Part shown: positions 6,823 to 14,512 of the stretch, piece after piece
Layout of the letters: each line of letters begins with the position of its first letter
Numbering within the stretch: position 1 is the first letter of the stretch
Assembly: GCA_003140785.1 (NCBI GenBank)
Contig: PLKY01000159.1
Span: 11,465 to 30,173, forward strand
Direction of reading: 5' to 3'
Length of the DNA: 18,709 bases
DNA from: Acidobacteriaceae bacterium
GTDB lineage: Bacteria; Acidobacteriota; Terriglobia; Terriglobales; Acidobacteriaceae
Notes under the pieces: model-generated
Seen by the model: only the letters and a program-made list of their open reading frames with translations
Told to the model about the DNA's origin: nothing
The model's database searches: none
Position numbers and translations under genes: made by a program

Positions 6823-7449
6823 ATCCTCGAGACCTTCCCTGTCGGCCCGCTCCAGTGCAACTGCACGCTTCTCGGCGACGAAGCCACGGGCGAAGCGATT
6901 GTGATCGATCCCGGAGACGAGGTCACCCGCATTCACAGAAGGCTGAGCGAGCTTGGCCTCAAATTGCGGCAGATCCTCATCACCCACGCCCACATCGACC
7001 ACGTCGGAGGCGCGCTCAAGCTCAAACGACTGACGGGCGCTCCCATTTTTCTGAACGAGAACGACCTTCCCCTGCTCCAGATGATGGACGAGCAAGCTCG
7101 GTGGCTCGGCGTCCCCACACCGGAAGTCGCGCTCCCCGATGAAGGCCTCATTGACGGCCAATCCGTGGGACTCGAAAACTACCCCGCGAAGGTGATTTAT
7201 ACCCCTGGCCACACGCAGGGATCTGTGTGCCTCCATTTCACACCGCTTGATGTGCTCATTGCCGGGGACACACTCTTCTCCAGAAGCATCGGCCGCACCG
7301 ATCTTCCCGGCGGAAACCCCGAACAGATCATCGAATCGATCCACTCGCGCCTGCTCAAATTGCCTGACAAGACCAAGGTGATTCCAGGCCACGGCCCGTT
7401 CACTTCCATAGGTGCCGAGCGCCGAGCGAACCCATTCCTCCGTTCGTAA
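6820..7449 (+). CDS. metallo-beta-lactamase-fold hydrolase, YcbL/GloC-like
   Basis: A 209-aa glyoxalase II-like enzyme that probably hydrolyses S-D-lactoylglutathione or a related thioester. Metal ligands are all present: THAHIDH (H56, H58, D60, H61), PGHTQGS (H131), AGDTLF (D150) and PGHGPFTSIG (H191). The SIGRTDLPGG segment and the closing ERRANPFL match E. coli YcbL (GloC) closely, and the length is near that protein's. There is no signal peptide, so it should be cytoplasmic. Acidobacterial thiol chemistry is not settled here, so the natural substrate is uncertain. It starts 110 nt after secG and ends convergently with the minus-strand aminotransferase. The ATG has a -10-like TAGAAT 6 nt upstream rather than an SD. 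Confidence 0.88.
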   Translation: MILETFPVGPLQCNCTLLGDEATGEAIVIDPGDEVTRIHRRLSELGLKLRQILITHAHIDHVGGALKLKRLTGAPIFLNENDLPLLQMMDEQARWLGVPTPEVALPDEGLIDGQSVGLENYPAKVIYTPGHTQGSVCLHFTPLDVLIAGDTLFSRSIGRTDLPGGNPEQIIESIHSRLLKLPDKTKVIPGHGPFTSIGAERRANPFLRS

Positions 7450-7513
7450 CCAATTGCCAAGCATTACGGAAGCAAGCAATTTATTATCAATCGTTTATCG
7501 CATTTATTAAATG

Positions 7514-8710
7514 TCACACTTTAGGCATGCCGGACACTTTGTTACTACCTTGATGCGTTCCTAAATAGACAATTAGCCTGGTTACTCCAGTGCCGAATTC
7601 GTTCTCTGGTCCCAGAAGGCTTAGAACCAACCAACCCGAATCCTCCATCCCGAAAAAGTAGCCGGGATGAACCCAAACGCCCCTATCCAGCAACTCGCGC
7701 ACGGTCACTCCATCGGGTTGCAGCGCCGGAATCCGCAGCATCGCATACCAGCCCCCTTCGACCTCCAGCCGCCGCAACTCCTCGTGCGCGCTCAGCTGCC
7801 TGTCCAGCTCGCCGAGATTCGCTGCCACCCGAGCCCGAATCTGCGTCTGTATCGCTACTCTGCCCCCGAGCCATCCGGGCAAAGCCCACTGCACCGGCGT
7901 ATTCATCGAGAGAAAAGTGTCAGCGATGACTTCCAGCCGATCCATCGCTTGCACCCGCTCCGGGCCTGTCGCGGCAATCCACGCAGCCTTCATTTGTGGC
8001 AGCCCGGCAATTTTGCTCAGGCCGCTCACCACATAGACAGATACGCCTTCGAGACCCGCGGCAAAGCTCTCTGCTGCGCCGCGGAATTGGTAGTCGAGAA
8101 AAACCTCATCGACAATGAGCGAAAGATCGAACTCGGCGCACAGCCGCCCCAGCTCCTGCGCTTCCCACGGCTTCGTAAAGTGGCCGGTAGGGTTGTTTGG
8201 ATGGACGAGAACGATCGCCCGTGCGTCGGTCGAAATCGCTCGTCGAAATCCCTCCGCGTCAATCTGCCAGCCATGGTCGTAAACCAGCGGTGCCGGTTTG
8301 ACCCGGACATCGTCGAGATCGGCCAGAAAGTCGAAGAGCGGATAGCCTGGCTGCGGCACCAGCACTTCGCTTCCCGGATCGCATAGAAGCCGGAACAAGT
8401 AGCTGTAAGCTTCGCTCGTACTGGTCGTAAGAAGAACCTGGCCGGGATCGAGTCTGACTCCATGCTCTTCGTAGTATCGGCACACCGCCTTGCGCGCAGC
8501 GAGTAGTCCCTTCGGCTGCGGATCGTAGTCGAGCGCACGCCCATCGGCAAGCGAAGCCACAATATTCGCATCGTACTGAAAACCGCAACGAGTCGGATTG
8601 GAGACGGTTAAATCTGCGATCGGCAACCCAGCTTCAACACGCAGCCGATGCGCGCGCGACAGATCGTTCTCTTCGGTATTCCAATTCGTTCTGCGAGAAA
8701 AGCGGATCAT
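7514..8710 (-). CDS. class I/II PLP-dependent aminotransferase
   Basis: A fold-type I aminotransferase of 398 aa from the ATG at 8710. The PLP lysine is in SGLSKIAGLPQMK (K233), the HPNNPTG motif is at 170-176, and VDEVF (D201) contacts the pyridine nitrogen. The N-terminal stretch FSRRTNWNTEENDLSRA...DLTVSNPTRCGF is characteristic of one uncharacterised branch of the aspartate aminotransferase superfamily. The C-terminal Arg that normally binds the substrate carboxylate (RLS-type motif) is replaced by WLVLSLLGP, so the substrate may be atypical. The ORF continues upstream to a TTG at 8794 and an ATG pair near 8776. I prefer 8710 because the family normally begins there, but the SD is poor. 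The last residues (SNKVSGMPKV) look non-family and lie on an odd repeat-like sequence. Confidence 0.85.
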   Translation of the reverse strand: MIRFSRRTNWNTEENDLSRAHRLRVEAGLPIADLTVSNPTRCGFQYDANIVASLADGRALDYDPQPKGLLAARKAVCRYYEEHGVRLDPGQVLLTTSTSEAYSYLFRLLCDPGSEVLVPQPGYPLFDFLADLDDVRVKPAPLVYDHGWQIDAEGFRRAISTDARAIVLVHPNNPTGHFTKPWEAQELGRLCAEFDLSLIVDEVFLDYQFRGAAESFAAGLEGVSVYVVSGLSKIAGLPQMKAAWIAATGPERVQAMDRLEVIADTFLSMNTPVQWALPGWLGGRVAIQTQIRARVAANLGELDRQLSAHEELRRLEVEGGWYAMLRIPALQPDGVTVRELLDRGVWVHPGYFFGMEDSGWLVLSLLGPENEFGTGVTRLIVYLGTHQGSNKVSGMPKV

Positions 8711-8836
8711 CTTCAGTCGAAAACCTGGCTCCTGCTGTCTCTGCCAACCGCGCACCGGCACATGCCTCGCGAGCATCATGCACAATAGAAGCAAGGGCCC
8801 CTATCACAATACACGGGCAGCGTCTTTGGAGGAGAA

Positions 8837-9466
8837 TTGGCACTTCGCGCGGTGATCTTCGACTACGGAATGGTGTTGACCGATGCACCCGATGCAAAAG
8901 CGCACGAAGCAATGGTCCGGATCACAGGTCTGCCGGTCGAAAAATTCGAAAGCCTCTACTGGAACGACCGCCATGCCTACGACGAAGGGAAATTGTCTGG
9001 AATTAGTTTCTGGCAAAAGTTCCTGGGTGAAGCGCACCTCGACGTCGACCAGGCCACTGTCGAAGAGTTAAACGGGCTGGACGCGCGCATGTGGACTACG
9101 CAAAACCCCGCCATGGTTGCCTGGCAAAATCGCTTGAAGCAGCATGGTTTGCTCACCGCGATTCTCTCCAACATGGGTGATTCCGTGCTGGCCAGCGTTG
9201 AACGCGAATTTGCATGGATCAAAGGATTTGATGTGCTGGTTTGGAGCTACCAATTGCACTTGGCCAAGCCCGACCCGGCAATTTATCTTCAGACGCTGCA
9301 AAGGCTCGGTACCCGCCCCGATGAGACGCTCTTCATCGATGACAAGCGAGTCAATGTTGACGCCGCCATCGCGCTCGGGATGAAAGCCGTCGAGTTTTCG
9401 ACGGTCGATCGCCTGCGAACAGACCTTATCGCAGCCGGTCTGGAGCCCGACCTTCCGCTCCCCTGA
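8837..9466 (+). CDS. HAD-superfamily phosphatase, YihX-like
   Basis: A 209-aa HAD subfamily IA protein. Motif I is FDYGMVLT: nucleophile D9 is present but the usual second Asp is Gly, as in YihX-type FDLGNV motifs. Motif II is SNMGDS (S111), motif III is LAKPDPAIY (K144), and motif IV is FIDDKRVNVDAA (D168 and D169). YihX dephosphorylates alpha-D-glucose 1-phosphate, and a sugar-phosphate role is possible given the GH3 gene downstream, but the substrate is inferred only. The TTG start is chosen because GGAGGAG (8828-8834) sits just before it and the hydrophobic strand RAVIFDYG follows. The spacing is short (4 nt from GGAGG). It is transcribed divergently from the aminotransferase; the two share a 126-nt control region. 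Confidence 0.85.
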   Translation: MALRAVIFDYGMVLTDAPDAKAHEAMVRITGLPVEKFESLYWNDRHAYDEGKLSGISFWQKFLGEAHLDVDQATVEELNGLDARMWTTQNPAMVAWQNRLKQHGLLTAILSNMGDSVLASVEREFAWIKGFDVLVWSYQLHLAKPDPAIYLQTLQRLGTRPDETLFIDDKRVNVDAAIALGMKAVEFSTVDRLRTDLIAAGLEPDLPLP

Positions 9467-9680
9467 AAACGAAGTCCCTCTCGTAACCCCCTCAGCGGCC
9501 CATGGCCCCGCTTAACAATACTTAGCAAATCAAAGGTAGTGCGCCTCAGCCCCCTTGTACTACACTTCAATGCCGTCAGAGGAAAGCTACCAGCTCAAAC
9601 GTTTAATTGGACTGGCGAACCTCAAAACCGGCGATCGTGCGATGCACCGAAATCGTCACGAAAACCTCCAGGGGGCAAAA

Positions 9681-12401
9681 TTGAAATTGATACGAAAACC
9701 GCATTCTCCGGGTCTCTTCAGGTCTACACTCGCCGTTTCACTCGCAATGGCGATTCTCGTATGCACCGCCGCCGCGTCTGCGCAAACGGTGCCCGTCGTA
9801 ACCGGTGATATCCGGGTCGACAAGCTTCTCAGCCAGATGACACTCGAGGAAAAGCTGACGCTGATCCATGGTACGAAAGAAGATCCCTCGGTCTATCAGG
9901 GACAGGCAGGGTACTTAGCTGGCATCCCACGCCTGGGCATTCCCGGCCTGCGCTTTGCCGACGGACCTCCAGGCGTGCTCACGCGCCATCCGTCGCAGGG
10001 CGAGACCGCGACCATGGGCGTTGCCGCAACTTTCAGCGTGAAAGACGCCGAAGACAACGGCGTCGTCATCGGCCGTGAAGACCGCGCGCTTGGCATCGAT
10101 GTCTCGCTCCAGCCATTCGTCAACATCGACCGTGATCTTGAGTTTGGCCGCGGATACAACACCTTTGGCGAGGACCCATTCCTCACCAGCCAAATGGGCG
10201 TCGCCGAGGTCAAAGGCATTCAATCGCAGCATGTGATGGCGCAAATCAAGCACTTCGTCGGCTACGACTCGAATGGCTCCAGCACCATCATCGATGACCA
10301 GACACTGCACGAGATCTACGTCGCTCCCTTCGATGCCGCGATCAAGGCCGGCGTCTCGTCAATCATGTGCTCCTATAACCGCCTCAATGGCACGTTTGCA
10401 TGCGGCAACGAGTCCACGCTCACGCGCATTCTCCGCGACGAGATCGGATTCAAAGGGTTCGTCACGTCGGACTGGGGCGCGACCCATGCGGTCAACTTCA
10501 TCAACGCCGGCCTCGACATGGAAATGCCAGGCGGCCAGCCTGGTCCCATGGGCTCCTTCATCCCCTCATTCTTCGACTCGCTGCCTCCGCCGCCTCCTCT
10601 GCACATGGACCCCAAAGCAGCTGCGGAAATGAATGAAGCCATGTTCGGCGGCCACATTCCCGAAGAGCCTGCTCCGGCCCGCGAAGGCGGCGGAGACTTC
10701 GGCGTCAAACTCAATCCTGCAAAAATGCCAGACGCCCTCAAGGACGGCTCCGTAAACGAAGCAGCAATCACCCGCGCCGCCGGCCGCGTGCTTTACGAAA
10801 TCGTCCACTTCGGCTACCTCGATGGCCAGTCGAAACACGATGTCACCCCGCAAGCCATCGATGCCAACGCCAAGATCATCGAGAAGACGGGCGAAGATGC
10901 GGCCGTGCTCCTGAAAAATGAGGGAGCCGTGCTGCCGTTGAAAGCTGCCGATCTCGACTCGGTCGTCCTCATCGGTCCCACAGCCGCCCAGGTCGATTCC
11001 ATCGGCATTAACGGCGAGCGGTCGGTCGGCTTGCCGTCGCGCCAGGTCGGCCCGTTGGCAGCCATGAAGAAAATCTCCGGCAATGCCAACATCGGTTTTG
11101 CGGTCGATGATGACATGACAGGTACGACCATTCTTGCCAGCGCCCTTAGCCACGATGGTCAGCCCGGGCTCGAACGGACTGGATCAGGTTCATCGCAGAC
11201 CGATCCCGAACTCGACTTCACGGCGAAGAACGGCAATGCCCTTCCTCCCAATTCAATCGTCACCTGGAAAGGCACGCTCACTGTTCCAGCCGCAGGCAAC
11301 TACTGGATCTATCTCCAAGCCATCGGCACCAATGCCCGCATTTCTCTCGATGGCAAACGGCTGACTAGTACGGGTGCATTCCAGGGCGGCGTGCATGGCG
11401 ACATCCTACAAGCCAACCAGGACAATGCGATCCCGACAACCGACGGCCTCGACAACGTGCGCCGCGCCGTCGATCTCAAGGCTGGCCCTCATGCAATCGA
11501 AGTGACCACCAGCCTCGACACTTCGAATGCGCCCGTTCAAGTCCGCCTCAACTGGTACACACCGGAGCAGCGAAAAGCAGACCACGAAGCAGCCATCGCC
11601 GCAGCGAAAAACGCCAAGGTCGCAGTTGTCTTTCTGTGGACGCGCCTCGAGCCAGTCTTCGGCCTGCCCGGCGAGCAGAACAAACTCGTTGAGGACATCG
11701 CCGCTGTAAACCCGAACACCGTAGTAGTGCTCAACACCAGTCAGCCCGTCGCCCTGCCCTGGATCAACAAGGTGAAAGCGGTACTTGAAATGTGGTGGCC
11801 CGGCGATGAAGGAGGCTGGTCCACGGCCAATCTGCTTCTGGGCAAGACAAGTCCTGCAGGGCGTCTGCCCGTCACTTGGGGTAAGAGCCTCGAAGACTAT
11901 CCAGCCACCAATCCAAAGTATCCCGAGCGCTCCCACAAAGGCGTCGACGGAAAAACCACATATAGCGAAGGCGTCAACGTTGGCTATCGCTGGTTTGACA
12001 AGGAGAATGTCGAGCCACTCTTTGCCTTCGGCCATGGCCTCAGCTACACGACGTTCGCATACTCAGGACTCGCCGTTGAAAGAGCCAGCGATGGCGGCCT
12101 CGACGTGCATGTCGTCATCAAAAACACTGGAGGCACGGATTCAGACGAGGTGCCGCAGGTTTATCTCGGCGCACCCAGCGAGATTCCACCCAACGTGCAA
12201 TTCCCTGTTCGTGCCCTGGTCGCCTTCGACCGGATTCACCTCGCGGCAGGCGAATCGAAAACCGTAAAATTGCATGTCGCACCGCGCCAATTACAGTATT
12301 GGTCTACTGCGGAAACGAAATGGCTCCGGCCCAATGGCAAGCGCGTCGTCAGCGTCAGCGGCTCCTCGCGCGACCTTCACCTGAACCAAACCATCGATTA
12401 A
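9681..12401 (+). CDS. secreted GH3 beta-glucosidase-type glycoside hydrolase with PA14 insert
   Basis: Hydrolyses terminal beta-linked glucose or a related sugar, probably in the periplasm or at the surface. From the TTG at 9681 it has 906 aa. A signal peptide (MKLIRKPHSPGLFRSTLAV..., cut near ASAQ, about residue 35) is followed by the GH3 N-domain with KHFVGYDSNG and nucleophile D264 in TSDWGA. The GH3 C-domain carries a PA14-like insert (about 493-626), and a fibronectin III-like domain ends the protein (about 788-896). The TTG has AGGGGG 5 nt upstream and gives a normal signal peptide; the reading frame is also open from an ATG at 9642 and a TTG at 9555. Two oddities: a roughly 45-residue Pro/Gly-rich insertion after the nucleophile (about 301-348), and a shortened acid/base loop (TRLEPVFGLPGEQ instead of EGxDRxxLxLPGxQ). 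Confidence 0.9.
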   Translation: MKLIRKPHSPGLFRSTLAVSLAMAILVCTAAASAQTVPVVTGDIRVDKLLSQMTLEEKLTLIHGTKEDPSVYQGQAGYLAGIPRLGIPGLRFADGPPGVLTRHPSQGETATMGVAATFSVKDAEDNGVVIGREDRALGIDVSLQPFVNIDRDLEFGRGYNTFGEDPFLTSQMGVAEVKGIQSQHVMAQIKHFVGYDSNGSSTIIDDQTLHEIYVAPFDAAIKAGVSSIMCSYNRLNGTFACGNESTLTRILRDEIGFKGFVTSDWGATHAVNFINAGLDMEMPGGQPGPMGSFIPSFFDSLPPPPPLHMDPKAAAEMNEAMFGGHIPEEPAPAREGGGDFGVKLNPAKMPDALKDGSVNEAAITRAAGRVLYEIVHFGYLDGQSKHDVTPQAIDANAKIIEKTGEDAAVLLKNEGAVLPLKAADLDSVVLIGPTAAQVDSIGINGERSVGLPSRQVGPLAAMKKISGNANIGFAVDDDMTGTTILASALSHDGQPGLERTGSGSSQTDPELDFTAKNGNALPPNSIVTWKGTLTVPAAGNYWIYLQAIGTNARISLDGKRLTSTGAFQGGVHGDILQANQDNAIPTTDGLDNVRRAVDLKAGPHAIEVTTSLDTSNAPVQVRLNWYTPEQRKADHEAAIAAAKNAKVAVVFLWTRLEPVFGLPGEQNKLVEDIAAVNPNTVVVLNTSQPVALPWINKVKAVLEMWWPGDEGGWSTANLLLGKTSPAGRLPVTWGKSLEDYPATNPKYPERSHKGVDGKTTYSEGVNVGYRWFDKENVEPLFAFGHGLSYTTFAYSGLAVERASDGGLDVHVVIKNTGGTDSDEVPQVYLGAPSEIPPNVQFPVRALVAFDRIHLAAGESKTVKLHVAPRQLQYWSTAETKWLRPNGKRVVSVSGSSRDLHLNQTID

Positions 12402-12417
12402 TCACCCACACCAAACA

Positions 12418-12451
12418 CAACAATGCCGGAGCTTCAGCTCCGGCATTGTTG
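12418..12451. terminator. perfect 15-bp hairpin between convergent genes
   Basis: CAACAATGCCGGAGC (12418-12432) pairs perfectly with GCTCCGGCATTGTTG (12437-12451) around a TTCA loop. It lies 17 nt after the GH3 stop and 59 nt beyond the rhaT stop, where a bidirectional terminator is expected. There is no long T run on either side, so it may instead be a dispersed hairpin repeat that also blocks transcription. Confidence 0.6.
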
Positions 12452-12509
12452 CAAACCCCATGCACAATTCTTCGCTTCCCTGCTTCTCTGCTTCTCTGTT
12501 TCTCTGCCT

Positions 12510-13541
12510 TCACAATGCCACTCCCAACCCAACCAGATTCGCGGCCGCGATGATGACAGCGATTCCAACCCAGAGAATGCGAATCGGCCGACTTGAAACA
12601 CCTTTCCACTCACCCAGGGCCAGTCCCACCAGCGCACCGCACAGCACATAGATACTCATGTGCAGCATCCAGTTCACAAACGACAAATGTTGCGGAATAT
12701 TGGCCGCGCCCCAAGCGTAGAAGAAGAACTGCAAATACCACATGATCCCGCCCGTCGCCGCCAGGGCCGCGTTCCTCATCAGCACCGGTCGAGCCTGACT
12801 CAAGTCCTCGCGCAACGACAGCCTCTTCAGCGCAGCCAGCCTTATGAAGCAATAGCTCAAATTGATCACTGCACCGCCGCCCATGATGCAAACGTAGCTT
12901 GGCAGCGCTGCGTAGAGCGGATTCACGCCGAGGTGCAGCGCCGCGGCCTCCATCGGTTTCGCTGCATCAATGGCAAACGACATGCCCGACGAAAAAATCC
13001 CGCACATCACCGCAAGCAGAAGTCCGAGCGTCAAATTGAACTCCCGAATCTCGCCGCTCAGTTGCAATTCTTTTTGGTGTCCCGCATACGAAACGATAGC
13101 CACCCCAAGAAGAGCCACAACCACGCCCGCGATGGTCAGCAGGCCGCCGCGTGTTTCAAACAGGATTGCGAACTGGCCGTGCATGATGGGAGGAATCAGC
13201 GTGCCGACCACGAGAGTCACGCCAATGGCGACGCCGATCCCGAGCGACATGCCAAGATGGCGCATGGTCAGGCCATAACTCACATTGCCAACGCCCCACA
13301 TGGCTCCGAAGAGCGCCACCTTCAGGAGCAGATGCGGGCCCATCGATGCGTAGAAGCCGCGGAAATCGGGCAGCAGGATCAGGCTCACGCCAATTGGCAG
13401 CAGAATCCACGAGAAGAAACCCGCCACGGCCCACGTTGTCTCCCACGACCATTTCTTCACCTTCTCGATCGGCGCATAAAACGAGGCGGCCATTCCAGCA
13501 CCGATCACGTGCCATCCAATTCCGGCGACAACTGAGGTCAT
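12510..13541 (-). CDS. rhaT: L-rhamnose/H+ symporter
   Basis: A 343-aa inner-membrane sugar transporter with about ten hydrophobic segments. It closely follows E. coli RhaT through the whole length: WHVIGAGMAASFYAPIEKVKKWSWETTW at the N-terminus, then GAMWGVGNVSYGLTMRHLGMS, then LAVMCGIFSSGMSFA, and MWYLQFFFYAWG with SWMLHMS-like NWMLHMS near the end. It imports L-rhamnose with protons. Upstream on the minus strand AGAGGGAGGGA runs directly into the ATG at 13541, a strong ribosome site. No rhamnose catabolic genes (rhaA, rhaB, rhaD) occur here, but the GH3 hydrolase is convergent with it. It is divergent from rdgB, with 173 nt between the starts. Confidence 0.95.
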   Translation of the reverse strand: MTSVVAGIGWHVIGAGMAASFYAPIEKVKKWSWETTWAVAGFFSWILLPIGVSLILLPDFRGFYASMGPHLLLKVALFGAMWGVGNVSYGLTMRHLGMSLGIGVAIGVTLVVGTLIPPIMHGQFAILFETRGGLLTIAGVVVALLGVAIVSYAGHQKELQLSGEIREFNLTLGLLLAVMCGIFSSGMSFAIDAAKPMEAAALHLGVNPLYAALPSYVCIMGGGAVINLSYCFIRLAALKRLSLREDLSQARPVLMRNAALAATGGIMWYLQFFFYAWGAANIPQHLSFVNWMLHMSIYVLCGALVGLALGEWKGVSSRPIRILWVGIAVIIAAANLVGLGVAL

Positions 13542-13690
13542 TCCCTCCCTCTTTCTGTAGTGCCGGCCGCTCTCTTCCGCTGCCCATGCGCTTTCTCATT
13601 TGAAATTGTTTCCGCAGAGAGACCTTATGGAATCCCTCGCCCTGTTGTCAAAGACAAACTACTCGGAAGATAGCCGCCGAAAACCTCCGT

Positions 13691-13717
13691 GATTCGGCCA
13701 ATTACACTTCTCCTATG
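13691..13717 (+). promoter_or_regulatory. putative leaderless promoter of rdgB
   Basis: TACACT (13703-13708) ends 6 nt before the ATG at 13715, with no SD. GATTCGG (13691-13697) lies 5 nt upstream of the -10 box. This is the same heptamer at the same two distances as in front of the HAD gene at 895. No -35 consensus is seen. Confidence 0.4.
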
Positions 13718-14356
13718 GCTCTTCGCCTGTTCGTAGCCACCACCAGCCAGGGAAAACTGCGGGACTTCCGCACCGCCGCAGCGGCTCATTCCATCTCCAT
13801 CGAACCTCTTCCAAACCTCGAAGGTATTCCCGCCCCAGACGAAAACGGCGCCACCTTCGCCGACAACGCAACGCTCAAGGCCGTCTATTATTCCCGCTTG
13901 GCCCCTGGCGAACTGGTCCTCGCTGACGACTCCGGCCTCGAAGTCGACGCTCTCGCAGGCGCCCCTGGGGTTCGCTCCGCTAGGTTCGCGGCCGACACAG
14001 GCCTGGTTGACTCGCCGGATGCCAACGACAATACCGACGTCTGGAACAATATGCTCCTGCTGCAAAAACTCGCCAGTGTGCCTGCAGCTCAACGCACCGC
14101 GCGTTATCGCTGCGTTCTTGTTGCCGCGCGAAACGGCCAGCCACTGCATTCAGCCGAAGGCGCCGTCGAAGGCCTTATCCTCGATTCCCCAAGCGGCACA
14201 GGTGGCTTTGGCTACGATCCCCTCTTCTTCCTACCCGAACTCGACCTGACCATGGCCGAGATCGACCTTGAAACCAAGCTTTCACTCAGTCATCGCGGAC
14301 GCGCTTTTGCAGCCCTTCTGCCCTTCCTGAGCGACTCATCCGAAGCCAATTCTTGA
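13715..14356 (+). CDS. rdgB: XTP/dITP pyrophosphatase (HAM1/RdgB family)
   Basis: House-cleaning enzyme that hydrolyses non-canonical purine triphosphates (dITP, XTP) to monophosphates. The 213-aa product has the family motifs: ATTSQGKLRDF at the N-terminus (Gln where Asn is usual), then NGATFADNATLKA (44-56). The catalytic LADDSGLEVDAL (69-80) follows, then GTGGFGYDPLF (161-171) and the base-recognition LSHRGRAF (191-198). Length is slightly above the E. coli protein (197 aa), due to a short C-terminal extension and a DANDNTDVW loop. The ATG at 13715 gives the expected N-terminal beta strand. It is divergent from rhaT and precedes the sdh operon by 156 nt, which holds its own promoter-like sequence. 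Confidence 0.93.
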   Translation: MALRLFVATTSQGKLRDFRTAAAAHSISIEPLPNLEGIPAPDENGATFADNATLKAVYYSRLAPGELVLADDSGLEVDALAGAPGVRSARFAADTGLVDSPDANDNTDVWNNMLLLQKLASVPAAQRTARYRCVLVAARNGQPLHSAEGAVEGLILDSPSGTGGFGYDPLFFLPELDLTMAEIDLETKLSLSHRGRAFAALLPFLSDSSEANS

Positions 14357-14384
14357 CTGCGTCGCAAATAGCGGTCCCTCAACC

Positions 14385-14414
14385 TTGACGGTCGTCATCT
14401 CGGAATCGAATAAT
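14385..14414 (+). promoter_or_regulatory. promoter candidate for the sdh operon
   Basis: TTGACG (14385-14390) and AATAAT (14409-14414) are separated by 18 nt, each one base from consensus. Transcription would start near 14421, about 90 nt before the sdhC ATG. GCCC TTTA GGGC (14415-14426), a small hairpin-forming palindrome, lies at the predicted start site. Confidence 0.5.
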
Positions 14415-14512
14415 GCCCTTTAGGGCCAGACTTACAAATGTTCGCTTAGCCCGCCCACCCGACCAGAAGTCCGGGAGCAAGTCTGAAAGCAAGTCCAGGA
14501 GCCGCGATCCGC

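Noticed and set aside
7667..8386. A 239-codon plus-strand ORF opposite the aminotransferase
   Set aside because: No family resemblance; the opposite strand has complete PLP motifs.
12660..13535. A 291-codon plus-strand ORF opposite rhaT
   Set aside because: Low-quality His/Gln/Arg-rich translation opposite a clear RhaT gene.
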